Below, in pieces: positions 46,464 to 57,120 of a stretch of DNA of 64,000 bases; the stretch's first letter is position 1, and every line of letters begins with the position of its first letter. This stretch comes from Lineus longissimus. Taxonomy: Eukaryota; Nemertea; Pilidiophora; Heteronemertea; Lineidae. Position numbers and translations under genes: made by a program. Below the pieces are notes generated by a model. That model worked only from the letters and a program-made list of their open reading frames with translations. It was not told where the DNA came from and made no database searches. The stretch covers positions 3,837,953-3,901,952 of the forward strand of contig NC_088324.1 of the NCBI RefSeq assembly GCF_910592395.1, given 5' to 3'.

Positions 46464-46747
46464 TTCCCGCGCATCGGGTGATCAGAACGAGGCATGAATG
46501 AAACATGGCGCCTAGCTGTCAATCATTGAGTGACGTCACTACTGTGGAATTTACTACGAAAACTCATGAATGAAAGATCGCATGACTCACGTAATTCTCA
46601 CATGATTCTCAATAATAACAAATTGAACTGCGCATGCTCGGGCACTGGGGGCGGAGCTACAAATCTGAACTCGAATAGGAAGTTGGAAGTTTGACTTTCT
46701 CGGGCGGTGAAAGTCGAAAAGTTGAATAAATCGCTCGGCGGTTCCAG
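46419..46747. mobile_element. ~329-bp MITE inside the Gypsy integrase, TTAA target
   Basis: TTAA flanks both ends (46415-46418 and 46748-46751). The right-hand inverted repeat (complement of GCTCGGCGGTTCCAG) matches the left-hand AACTGAAACCGCCAAGC over about 17 bp. The Gypsy protein is interrupted exactly between SPAELL and MGRR, which fixes the borders. The left end has an extra AGGG. TTAA choice suggests piggyBac or Kolobok. No protein is encoded. Confidence 0.8.
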
Positions 46748-46751
46748 TTAA

Positions 46752-47402
46752 CAGTTCAGCTGGGCTATAACCGTGATATAGCGGAGTAGGGCGATATGTG
46801 AGTAACGCTTTGTATTGATCGCGACCTTTTTTCAGGATGTCTTTTACCGTTTCAACTGCGTGTTCAACTTCAGCATTGTCTTGGGGATAGAGCGGGCTGC
46901 TCGTGACGTGCTGAAAGTTTTAGTCATTGGCAAATGCTGTGAATTCTTGCGAATCGTACTGCGGCCCATTATCGGAGCGTAAACGTTCAGGTACACCGTG
47001 TCGTGTGAAAATTGACTTTAAGTGATTGGTTATCGCTTCAGATGACAGATTTGTCAGTTTTGCCAGTTCGATGTAACGTGAGTAGTAATCTACTACAACG
47101 AGATAGTGTGTTTTCCTCAGTTCACATATGTCTGTACCGACTATTTGCCAAGGACGTTTTGGAAACTCCGTTGACACATTTGGTTCGTGGTTACTTTTTC
47201 TCTTTCACCCACATGTTACAGTTTTGACTAACTCCTCGATTTGTTTGCTCAAACCAGGCCACCATACTGAATCTTGCGCACGTCTACGGCAATTCGTGAT
47301 GCCCTGATGTCCTTCATGCAATTTATCTAAAATTTCAACTCTCATGTTGAACGGTATGACCAGCCAGGTTCTTTTGAGTAGTAAACCTTCATGTACTGTC
47401 AT
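46752..47402 (-). pseudogene. Gypsy integrase: zinc-binding and catalytic core
   Basis: The H2C2 zinc-binding domain is at 47402-47205, with HEGHQGITNCRRRAQDSVWW and a C at the end. The catalytic core is at 47177-46920. It shows the first Asp in IVGTDICEL, the second in the LRSDNGPQY box, and HVTSSPLYPQDNAEVEHAV carrying the position of the catalytic Glu, followed by a helix to SPAELL. Stop codons separate these parts. The enzyme would insert the cDNA into the genome; this copy is dead. Confidence 0.85.
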
Positions 47403-47482
47403 TTCACCAGCACTTGGCCAGTACGGCTTGATTGGACCTTTTAGCTCCGACTAGTCTGACCATCCATCTGCACAATAGCGCA

Positions 47483-47958
47483 TTAACTGGGTACATATCT
47501 CATCCTGTTCCTAATTTTCGCGAATTTGGTCAAGACGTTGCTCGCTAGCGGAATATTGTAAGACTGCCTCAACATTGGCTTTGAAGTCTTTCTGAAACCG
47601 TTCCTCACTTGTGGTGAGTGACTCTGACAAGGGTGCTTTTGAAAGAGCATCGGCTGTATATATAGTTCTTTGCCGGGGAAATGAGAGATGCGATAACCGA
47701 ATCTCATCAGTCTCAATTTGAACCTTTGAACACGTGCTGGAAGTTCATCTACACTTTTGGATCGAAGAGCGGGACTAACGGCTTGTGGTCCGTGTGGATT
47801 TGGAAATGATGCATTCCGATCAAAAAGCCCTGAAAGCGTTGGCATGCCCAGGTTGTGGCAAGGGCTTCCTTCACGACCTGTGCGTATCTTTGTTCGGTGT
47901 TCGTTAATGAGCGAGAGGCATAAGCAACTGGCTTAAAGACTGAATCGTCCTGCTTTTG
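47483..47958 (-). pseudogene. Gypsy RNase H region
   Basis: It follows the reverse transcriptase on the minus strand. Residues such as SKSVDELPARVQRFKLRLMR and FGYRISHFPGKELY (47760-47650) are typical of the Gypsy RNase H end. Frameshifts separate it from the DASSFGIGAVL start of the domain in the preceding reading frame. Confidence 0.75.
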
Positions 47959-49470
47959 TTACAAAACTGCGCCAATACCAAATGACGACGCGTCAGCTGA
48001 TAACAGAGTTTCCTCACTCGGATCGTACAGCGCCAACACGTTATCCGACGTCAAGCATTCCTTCAAGTCACTGAATGCTTGTTCTTGTGGTTTGTCCCAC
48101 ACCCAACATTTCTTTTTGATAAGAAGTTGTCGAAGTGGCTCAGTTTTGTTGGCTAAATTGGGGATGAATTTTCCCAAATGATTAACCATTCCTAGAAAGC
48201 GTCTGACATCCGAGACATTTTGCGGCCTTTTCATTCCTCGAATTGCTTCTAGTTTATCAGGATCAGGATAGATGCCGTTTGCATCAATGATGACGCCTAA
48301 ATACTTCACTCTGCTTGCAGAGAATACCCATTTCTCGGGATTAAGAGTAACATGTGCGTCGCGCAATCGTTTCATTACTTCGTGCAGCCTGCGATCATGC
48401 TCTTCCTGCGTTTTGCCGAATATTAGAATATCATCGATATGACAAAGTACACCGTCTAACCCATCGAACAGCTCTTGCATACGTCTCTGAAAGTGTTCTG
48501 GGGATGAAGAAATCCCATATGGTAATCTATTGAAGCAGAATCTATCAAAGGGCGTTATGACTGTAGTAAGTTTTGAAGATTCTTCCTTTAACGGAATCTG
48601 CCAACAACCTGAGTTAGCGTCAAGTTTTGTGAAGATCTTGGTCCCTGTGAACTGCGACATGGTCTGATCAACCGATGGTAAAATTACCTTTTCACGTTTC
48701 ACACTTTCGTTCAGCTTTGTAAGGTCAACGCAAATTCTGACTGTACTGTTCGCTTTTGGCACAACCACCATCCCAGCGCACCGGTTTGTCGGTTCTGTGA
48801 TCTTCCTGATCACATCGATACTTTCCATTCGCCTGAGCTCCTCTTTCACCTTTTTAAACAACGGCATAGGGGCGTTTCGCGGAGTAGAAATTGCATACGG
48901 ATTTGCTGAATCCTCGAGTTTGATCTCATAGTCTCCTTTAAGCTTTCCAAGGCTACCTAACAGTTCTGGATGGTCACGTTTCCACTTCTTTGCATTTGAA
49001 GAGGAATTGATTGATTTCACAACAGATACCAAATTCAGTTTCTGAATCACTGATTGACCTAACAGCGGCTTTGTAAGGTCACGCACGACATACACATCGG
49101 TCAGTTCACATTTACCGCCTTTCTTCAGTGTAGTGGTAATCATACCGGCGACATCCAGTTTAGCACCACCTGCGCCGAACAACTTTTTGCGAGGTGTTTT
49201 GAGCTTACCATACCTTTGACAGTACAGCCTGATCGGCAGGCAAGAAACTTCTGCGCCTGTATCGATTTTCCATTCGATTGGATCACCGGCTATGGGGATG
49301 GTACAAGACCAGTCGGCTGCGTCGCCTGACTCTGTTTGGATTTGACCAAGAAAGGTTTCCTCCGATTCGTCTCGCATAGAAACTTGGCTTACCGACGACT
49401 TCGTTCTACGCATCCTTGAAAAATGACCCATTTTTTGCAGAAATAGCACTCTACATCCTTCGTTGGACAC
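47959..49470 (-). CDS. Gypsy protease and reverse transcriptase
   Basis: A continuous 503-aa frame on the minus strand. The retropepsin active site is DTGAEVSCLPIRLY (about residues 72-85). Reverse transcriptase follows: VVVPKANSTVRICVDLTKLN, FTKLDANSGCWQIPL, RLPYGISSSPEHFQRRM, and the catalytic HIDDILIFG. The connection reads RRFLGMVNHLGKFIPNLANK, and the frame ends in the start of RNase H (LSADASSFGIGAVL). The motif Asp residues are all present. The frame enters from a shifted gag zinc-knuckle (KMGHFSRM). It is the best-preserved part of the element, but downstream domains are broken. Confidence 0.9.
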   Translation of the reverse strand: MSNEGCRVLFLQKMGHFSRMRRTKSSVSQVSMRDESEETFLGQIQTESGDAADWSCTIPIAGDPIEWKIDTGAEVSCLPIRLYCQRYGKLKTPRKKLFGAGGAKLDVAGMITTTLKKGGKCELTDVYVVRDLTKPLLGQSVIQKLNLVSVVKSINSSSNAKKWKRDHPELLGSLGKLKGDYEIKLEDSANPYAISTPRNAPMPLFKKVKEELRRMESIDVIRKITEPTNRCAGMVVVPKANSTVRICVDLTKLNESVKREKVILPSVDQTMSQFTGTKIFTKLDANSGCWQIPLKEESSKLTTVITPFDRFCFNRLPYGISSSPEHFQRRMQELFDGLDGVLCHIDDILIFGKTQEEHDRRLHEVMKRLRDAHVTLNPEKWVFSASRVKYLGVIIDANGIYPDPDKLEAIRGMKRPQNVSDVRRFLGMVNHLGKFIPNLANKTEPLRQLLIKKKCWVWDKPQEQAFSDLKECLTSDNVLALYDPSEETLLSADASSFGIGAVL

Positions 49471-50160
49471 TTGTCACGATTATGGTTGGGTTTATTTCCA
49501 CACCATGAGCATTTTGAATATGCACGACTACTAGTATACGATTTTTCCTTTTTACCTTTTGAGTGAAAACTTGAATATTTTTGTGGCCCTTTTTCGGATT
49601 TTGCAAGGGAAGATTTCCACGACTTGTAGTGATTTCTCCCGCGTTTAATTGCATGAACCTCTGCAGTGGCTTCGATGTCATCAGGGTTGCGCACAGACGC
49701 CTGCTGACTTTTGATCCCTCGCTTAGTCGCGACATATTCACGGCTTTAGGCAGAGTCAAATCTGCATCCATTTGAAGTTTTTCGTCACGTAGGCCAACCA
49801 CAATCCAATCTCTAATCATCTCCTCACGGAGTCCAGCATAGTTACAATGTTCTGCTAAACCATAAAAGTCAGTGATAAAACCATCGACCGTTTTCACTTG
49901 TTTTTGCTTTCGAACATTGAATTTAGCACGTTCGTAAATAGTGTTACGTCTAACTACGAAATGCCCATCAAACTTGTCCTTAACAGCCCTTAAACTAGCT
50001 CTCTGCGCACGAGTAAGAACGAATGTCATAAAAATGTCATCCGCCTTGGCTCCCATGCAGTATATGAGTGTGTTTAGTTGTAGTTCCTCGGCCTTTTCTG
50101 TTTGTCCAGATGCCGTTGCGAACCTCACGAAACGTTGTTACCATTTTGGCCGCTCTACAG
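49389..50160 (-). pseudogene. Gypsy Gag, frameshifted
   Basis: The matrix/capsid-like part (50128-49700) reads LNTLIYCMGAKADDIF, ERAKFNVRKQKQ and LAEHCNYAGLREEMIRDWIV. After a frameshift near 49690 the nucleocapsid part reads with a CSWCGNKPNHNRDKC zinc knuckle and a second, degraded knuckle (CYFCKK). Gag would form the particle and bind the RNA. At least two frameshifts make this copy non-functional. Confidence 0.8.
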
Positions 50161-50352
50161 GTTTGAAAAGTTAAAGTTCTCCGGGGGGGGGGGGGACTTG
50201 GAATGTTGCCATTTCAACAATTTTCAATAACCATATGCTTTGCTGTACATTTTACGTGTGCATCACTACATGCAAAACTAGATAAAAGTTCTCACTCTCT
50301 TCACTGAAAGTTTTTCTGAACTTGCCTACCAGTACATTCGCTGCATATTCAA

Positions 50353-50368
50353 TCCCATTCTGACACCA
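50353..50368 (-). other. Primer-binding site of the Gypsy element
   Basis: Immediately inside the LTR on the minus strand lies TGGTGTCAGAATGGGA, close to the TGGTGTCAGAAGTGGGA site used by many Gypsy-type elements. This fixes the LTR border at 50369. Confidence 0.75.
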
Positions 50369-50463
50369 TGTGGAAGTATTGTCCTTTGCTGGTTTGGGGG
50401 TATGGTTCACTTGAATAAGACAGATGTAAACAATGCAAGTTTAATAAGAGAAGGCATTACACA
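50369..50463 (-). repeat. Right (5') LTR of the Gypsy element
   Basis: Direct repeat of 45253-45347, with the same TG...CA borders and directly adjacent to the primer-binding site. Confidence 0.7.
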
Positions 50464-51059
50464 CAGTTAACCCCTTGACATGAAGGTGGCAGCACCATAG
50501 TGTGGTGACTCTTAAAGGGGCAATAGGGATTACACTACAATCTGCTGTAAAAGAATCAGTTGTTGGCTGATATTATTGAGGTCAAGTATGTCGATGATTA
50601 TTGTTGTTTCTTACATTTTTAGAGAAAATGGTATATCACTGATACAGCGATTTTTGATCCGTCCTACAAATGTCGTTACTGTTTAGTAGTTCGAATAGCA
50701 ACTGTGCTAAAACTTATACACGAGATATGCCTAACATGATATCGGAGATGGCCACAAATTTCAGACACTTTTTGTCACCCACTATAGATATAGAGCTTGA
50801 CAGCAGCTCTGTAAGTTCTCTTTAAATTGCTTTGATTCTATGTGGAAATATGTATTCAAAATCTTGCCTTCAGAGCGGCCAAGAGGTGATGGTGTTGGTG
50901 AGGTTCCGCAAATTTCCCGAATTGCGAATTACGAATCCCGAATTGTTATTTATCCGAGAAATTGACGACAACATAATTGTGTAATTTTAGTTGATCAACG
51001 TCTATCACTCAAGGGTCCCTTAAAAGACAAAGTCATTTTACCAATCCATTGAAGTTAAT
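50464..51059. other. Intergenic DNA, nothing recognised
   Basis: No gene is supported between the Gypsy LTR and the repeat that hosts the next transposon. Confidence 0.4.
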
Positions 51060-51205
51060 TTCGAATCCGTGGCGATGAACCGGAACGATGCTGAAGATAG
51101 GGAACAGTATTTCAGATTCAAAGTCTTCATAATAATGAGAAACAAAGGCCTTTTTTTGGTGCAAGGAATAAGCAAACCAGCTGATTTTTCTCTGCCAATA
51201 ACCTT
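51060..51205 (-). repeat. Half of a dispersed repeat interrupted by the 3.8-kb transposon
   Basis: With 55005-55130 this reconstitutes, in reverse, the repeat seen at 37480-37720. Shared pieces are CAGAGAAAAATCAGC and TTATTCCTTGCACCAAAAAA. Confidence 0.7.
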
Positions 51206-51667
51206 TAGTAGAGTCAATTTATGAAAAATAAGGCCTAACCTCAAAAAAATTGCAAGCAAACGTTTTATGGTTGTTTATTGTAGTATTGGGTCTTGTAAAC
51301 AACATATCAAAAGTTTACAAAAATTTATGCCCGGGAAAGGGTCAAAAAGTGACGTCAAAAACAAGATGGCCGCCAAATCATAAAAGTGGCTATATCTCAC
51401 TTCATATTTGACATAGAGTGAAAATATTGGTGCCTAGGTATAGGTTTTAGGGGTCAAGGAATCCATTAAGCCTATTTATGAGGTTGTAGGAGAATTGCAT
51501 AATGGGAAATCCAAGATGGCCGCCACGACGGCCCCAGATTATGTCTTTGGCCACAACTCAGTTCATACTAAACGAAACTGACAGTTGTGTGGTGTCTTTT
51601 CATAGGTTTTAGGGGTCAAGGAATCCATTAAGACTATTTATGAGGTTGTAGAAGAAGTGCATCATTG
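51206..51667 (+). repeat. Left terminal inverted repeat of the 3.8-kb transposon
   Basis: Pairs with 54537-55001. Small indels near the outer 40 bp (AATTTATGAAAAATAAGGCC versus ATATAGCACCTGACC) are the main difference. Confidence 0.85.
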
Positions 51668-51760
51668 CAAATCGATGCTGACCGCAATACACCCAAGACT
51701 TAAAAATAGCTCAGTTTATGTTATTGGTCATCAAGCGACAAAACATGCATTTTCTCCACG

Positions 51761-54424
51761 TTGGAGTACGTATGCAACCTAGCCGCTAAGCAAAACATTC
51801 CACCAATCGTTACATTCGACCAGCCGCTCTTCTGGAAGGCATCGGAGATCGTAAATGAAGTACCAGACAATTGTCTGATTAGAAATGTTGTGTTGTTACT
51901 AGGCAGTTTCCATACCTTCATGAATCTTCTGGGGGCAATAGGAACATTAATGGATGGGAGTGGGCTGAGACAGATCCTAGAAACAGAGAAAACGCGGTTG
52001 TGCATATGATGAATGGTAAATCTGTACAACGTGCATTTCGTGGACATCTTCTTGTGGATCAATGCCTTACGCATCAGATAGTGGCTAAAATCATCAAGGA
52101 CGAGCCTGGTTTTGAAAACGTCTTGAAAGAGCTTGAAACGCTCTACGCTCTTACGGAAACTGGTGAACGAGAGATGGAGTCGTTGCTGAAGTCGGATTGC
52201 ATCGCAACAATCGCTGATCAGCTCAAATCGAAAGAATGTGAACTATCCAATGATTCAAAGACAAGTAAACTGTGGATAAACTATCAGAAAATGTTGGGAG
52301 TTGCACGCGAGCTCATTGAGGCTGATCGCACTGGGTCATGGGAGATGCACCTCCATGCCATCGCAGATTGTTTGCCAATATTTGCAGCAGCTGGACACCC
52401 TAACTATCTCAAGTCGGGTTATCTGTATCTACAGAAGATGAACAGCTTAGAAGCTGAAAACCCTACTGTTCATCAGAAGTTTATGAATGGCTTCCATGTC
52501 ATACGCCGCAGCAACCAATACTGGGCTGGCCTAAGCTCTGATCTTGTTATAGAGCAGACGCTCATGCGTTCTCTTAAAAGCACAGGCGGGCTAACAAGAG
52601 GAAGTGGCTTCAGTGAACACCAAAGAACACTTTGGACCATGTCTCGCCCTGTAACCTCAGCCTACAACTATGCCATGCAAGAGTTCAGCCAGATGGTATA
52701 CACAACAAGTGAACAGCACAAAGAGGCTACGCCTTCAAGGATGAACAGAGATAAAGCAGACGGAGAAAAGCTAATAGAAAAACTTGCAGACTTTTCTCCC
52801 TTTACAGGGGATGCCGCCTTGCGCAACATTATAACAGGGATAAATGCTAATGAAGATGTGAACGTGCATGATCTTTTCACGGTTGGCAAAAGCGTAGTAA
52901 AAGCAATGGAAGGACAGTCTATATTTTCGTATTCGCACAAGAGAAATACTAGAGTGAAGACATTAGCTACTGCCCGGGCCATCAAAATAACTGGCGATCG
53001 AACCATCGACCCAGCTCTGTTGTTTCAGAGGTTCTTGGTTGTGTCACAGTCAGGAGAAGATCTTAGTCTAAGTGAGGTGATGGACTATGAACTCAGCCCT
53101 CATCCTCCATCGTTATTTGAAGCAAAGCACTGCTTGCGCTAACCAGACAAGGCACAACTGATGGAAGCTATAAGAAACCATGTCACTCCTAAATCCGAGG
53201 ATGCCGTGCTCGATACAATCCCAGTCACTGATCACTACGTTTTAGACGGGGGCTCACGTTTGCATAGAACGAAATGGACCGAAGGGTCCACATACAGCTC
53301 GATCGCCGAGGCATATGCAAAGCTCACTGGTGATTTATACGGACATGCCACAGTTGTATTTGATGGGTACAGCGGAGGGCCAGGAATTAAGGATAATACT
53401 CATCAGCGACGAGGTGCTAACAAGACTGCAAACAAGGTCGATATATCAGATGCTACCAAGTTCGTTGGAAAAAAGGAAGACTTCCTCTCAAATGTGGAAA
53501 ACAAACAGGCTATGATTGATCTAATCGCAAACTGTTTGCGACAGAAAGGCTGCGATGTCATTCAAGCTGAGGGAGATGCAGACGTGGACATTGTAAAAGC
53601 AGCAGTTTCGATGTCTAGGTACAAATCTACAACGCTCATTGGTGAAGATACCGACCTGTTGATTCTCCTCTTGTATCATGCGACAGTTGAGGACAGCCAT
53701 GAGCTGTACTTCCGTTCAGACAAAAGTGGTGATAAAACAAAACATGTGTACAACATCAGTGTTCTGAAACATATATTAGGTGATGACATATGCACTGATC
53801 TGCTGTTTTTGCACGCATTCACGGGTTGTGATACGACTTCAAGAATCTTTGGCATTGGAAAGAAATCCGTGTTTGAAAAGATTCTGAAGGGAGACACCGT
53901 GTTACGCTCATGTTCAAAGGTGTTTTGTTCCCCTGACAGAGACAAAAAAACTATCGAAGGTGCTGGCTCTAAAGCAATGATTTCATTGTTTAATGGGAAT
54001 CAAAGCGAATCTCTTGCAGCCCTTAGGTACAGTTTGCTCCGTAAGAAGGTTTCAAGAGCCAAGGCATTTGTGACACCTGAACGACTTCCACCAACTGCTT
54101 CTGCCACCAGATTTCACTCACTTAGGGTGCATTACCAAGTGCTTGTCTGGATGGGCATGAGTGAGGACATGGTTCCAACTGACTGGGTCCAAAGTCCAAG
54201 GGGATACACTCATTCCAATCATGATGGATAATGACCTTGCTCCCGAGGCTCTCCTCAAAATGATCCACTGCAACTGCTCCGCTACATGTAACACACTAAG
54301 GTGTACCTGCAAAAAGCATGGGCTTGAGTGCACGAATGCATGCGGATCTTGTCAAGCGGGGAACTGTGATAACATGACTCTGGACCCAATACCAGACGAA
54401 GAAGACGTTGATGAAGAACAATGA
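51761..54424 (+). pseudogene. Transposon protein with PIN/XPG-like nuclease motifs and Cys-rich tail
   Basis: One protein is spread over three frames. 51761-52009 carries VTFDQPLFWKA and LGSFHTFMNLLGAIG. After a frameshift, 52000-53142 carries a His-rich MHLHAIADCLPIFAAAGH block, FHVIRRSNQYWAGLSSDLVI, GGLTRGSGF and TTSEQHKEA. A single in-frame TAA (53140-53142) follows. 53143-54231 then carries YVLDGGSRLHR, VVFDGYSGGPG, QAEGDADVDIVKAA, GEDTDLLILLLYH and FTGCDTTSRIFGIGK, an acidic pattern like PIN/FEN1/XPG nucleases. After another frameshift, 54240-54424 ends in a Cys-rich cluster (CNCSATCNTLRCTCKKHGL) and an acidic tail. Similar multicopy proteins are common in invertebrate genomes. The N-terminus seems deleted next to the left repeat. 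The copy is inactive by at least three lesions. Confidence 0.7.
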
Positions 54425-54536
54425 GATACAGAGGCTATTTCCACAGTGACTAAAAATAAAATATTACTATGTACATATAGTCGTTGCTAAATATAGTTCT
54501 TTAATATTCCCAACTTACGCACCATATCTGGTGGCC

Positions 54537-55001
54537 ATCTTGGATTCCCTATTATGCACTTCTTCTACAACCTCATAAATAGTCTTAATGGATTCCTTGA
54601 CCCCTAAAACCTATGAAAAGACACCACACAACTGTCAGTTTCGTTTAGTATGAACTGAGTTGTGGCCAAAGACATAATCTGGGGCCGTCGTGGCGGCCAT
54701 CTTGGATTTCCCATTATGCAATTCTCCTACAACCTCATAAATAGGCTTAATGGATTCCTTGACCCCTAAAACCTATACCTAGACACCAATATTTTCACTC
54801 TATGTCAAATATGAAGTGAGATATAGCCACTTTTATGATTTGGCGGCCATCTTGTTTTTGACGTCACTTTTTGACCCTTTCCCGGACTTAAATTTTTGTA
54901 AACTTTTGATATGTTGTTCACAAGACCCAATACTACAATAAACAATCATAAAACGTTTGCTTGCAATTTTTTTGGGGTCAGGTGCTATATTGACTCTACT
55001 A
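54537..55001 (-). repeat. Right terminal inverted repeat of the 3.8-kb transposon
   Basis: Reverse complement of 51206-51667. It contains the same doubled module and the AAGATGGCCGCCA-type segment. Confidence 0.85.
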
Positions 55002-55254
55002 CTTATCAATGCGTGAATAAGGGTCATTGAAAGGACAAGCTAACATTCTGAAGAAAAAAAATACCTATAGTTCATGAGTTAATGGTGATTTTATTAACAT
55101 CTTTTAAAATTTCATCCTTTGCAAAACTGTCCGTCTTTGCTGTGTGAGGTTTTGACATTTCACCTAGCTCTTACATCGCTGGTTTCTGACCATGTTGGCT
55201 GTTAACCCTTCAACCGTATAACTTGTTTTTCTGTAAAACCAGGAACCTTGAATT

Positions 55255-57120
55255 ATGGGGTATATTGTTTTTACTGAGCTGATTGCGCAAGACCCAAGCC
55301 ATGTGGTTTTTTTAGCACTTTTCGCCACCGGCCCTTACTTTTGTTGTTTTCGGGCGATTTTTGATGAAAATTGTGAGTTCTGAACCGCTCCGGTAAATTG
55401 CACTGCCTCCCGCGGTTTTCCCGATTAGGCAAGTTGCTCAACGTGGTTCCGACCAGACATGTGCAGGCTGGAGGTTACCCACTGCATAGAAAAGCCAACG
55501 GACATTTCACTCACTTCGGTATATAGTCTACACTATGGGCATAAATTGCTAGTCTGAAGTAACTTGCTTCTTCGTAAACAATCTACACTGTCTTATGATG
55601 CTTCTTTACCATAACACTTCCAGTAATTTTGATGTCAGTTAGCATAATAAAAAAGTATTAAATTGGCATCGCGTATTTATTAGAGAGTGATATCATCCAT
55701 ACCATTTGCATTTTTCGCTGGACGGGTGATCATGAGGGTGAATTTTTCATGATTGATATAGCCCTTAAATTTGTGTTCAGACACTGCATCAGACAATACT
55801 AATTCGTCACAGGTCAAGAAAAAGGTCTTTACAATATATATGTGTTGTTAGTTTGGGTGATTATGGGGAGCATGTTCGTCGTTTTGAGCAGTCTTGTCTT
55901 CCAAATGTTTCGAGAAATCTGCAATGGCAGAATGCCATTCATTGGTTAAACGGAATAGCGATGATTCAGGCAAGAACCTTACGTGACAATGTGCGCTCTA
56001 TACACCTAAGAATAGCCCAAAATCACCCAGACTCTACGCATGGGATAAACCTCCTTTGGAAATAATTTCTGAAACTTCTCGAAACATGTCCTGAGTAGCT
56101 ATATTTCATGAAGTCAGTCCTGTAGAAATTAAGAGATACGCAACAATGTAAATGATCGCACAAATGTTGACAAACCTGCTGTAAAATTTTCATCAAAGCT
56201 ATTGAGTCTGTGTTCTCCATTATTTCAATGAACAGCTAATCATTTCATGTGGGTCTGAATAATAAATGATGAAACTTGGCTGGTCTGGTGTAATTAATAT
56301 ATTTACTCGTCCTGTTTTACAGCTGGACAGGGAGGGATGTTCTGTGACCACATCATCACGGAGATATGAGCCTTGACCGAGAGGAGCTGAGGCACACTCA
56401 TAGAACCGGCTTGACCTTAGACCGTCTCATGGCTTTTCGACATCCACGCAGTGCTCAATCGGCCATCAGAAGAAGAAATAGTATATTCCATGATTTCATT
56501 CTTTTCCACTGTAATACCTTAACTAATAGAATAGATTGAATGAATGAAGAAAACAGCATGTTGCAGTTGGTTTATGAAGATGTCAAATTGCATCTGCTTT
56601 CAATGCTGCTGGCTATCAATCATACCCTTTGGACTTGGTCTTCACTTGGCATACTGGTTGTCCATATGCTATATGCTATTCTTGTGACCTCGCATCTGTC
56701 TACTGGACTCATTTGTCACTTTATATGAAAGGAATTGAGGTAAAGATCAAGACTGCATTCCCTGTTACTGTTTGTCCCTGTGTTGTGAACATAAGCACTG
56801 GACTGGTTTGTCACAACCTACAGTACACTTCAATTCAAAAGAATTGTTGACAAGATCCTGACTACATTGACTGGTTTGCCCTTTGTTGTGACCATGCATC
56901 CACTGGCCAGTTTCCTCACAACTTGCCATTCTGAGCAATTGCCGAATTGGTGTAGATTAGATTTAGTGGTCATCCCCCGGTTGTGACCGACACAACGCAC
57001 TGGACCGCCAGGACTGGTTCGTCTCAACCTACACTTCAAAGGATAAAATGATGAGATCCGGACAGTATTTGCTTATACTGGGTTGTGACCATGCGTCTAC
57101 TTGGTTGTCAGTCTAAGGAA
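55255..57120 (+). repeat. Dispersed long repeat family, copy at 56 kb
   Basis: Colinear with 19785-21410: TATTGTTTTTACTGAGCTGA, CCGATTAGGCAAGTTGCTCA, ACACTGCATCAGACAAT, GTCTGAATAATAAATGATGA, CCTTGACCGAGAGGAGCTGA. Its last 500 bp are TGACCATGC...CAACCTACACTTCAAAGG subrepeats that match 9.5 and 43 kb in reverse. No recognisable protein. Confidence 0.7.

Larger units (their letters stand above)
45253..50463 (-). mobile_element. Decayed Ty3/Gypsy LTR retrotransposon with nested insertions
   Basis: On the minus strand the order is short 5' LTR (50463-50369), primer-binding site (50368-50353), gag, protease and reverse transcriptase, RNase H, integrase, C-terminal tail, and 3' LTR (45347-45253). 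Multiple frameshifts break gag and pol. A TTAA-flanked MITE sits inside the integrase, and a 5'-truncated LINE lies near the 3' LTR. The domain order gag-PR-RT-RH-IN identifies Ty3/Gypsy. A run of 13 Gs lies at about 50181-50193. Confidence 0.85.
51206..55001 (+). mobile_element. 3.8-kb DNA transposon, ~460-bp TIRs, 3-bp target duplication (Academ-like?)
   Basis: The terminal inverted repeats (51206-51667 and about 54537-55001) start TAGTAGAGTCAAT and are nearly identical. Inside they hold a doubled module containing TTTTAGGGGTCAAGGAATCC. CTT flanks both ends (51203-51205 and 55002-55004). The uninterrupted site exists in a repeat copy at about 37590-37620, confirming insertion. The interior encodes one broken protein in three frames. 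The 3-bp duplication plus an XPG/PIN-like nuclease region is what I recall for Academ transposons, but that superfamily assignment is a hypothesis. Confidence 0.8.
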
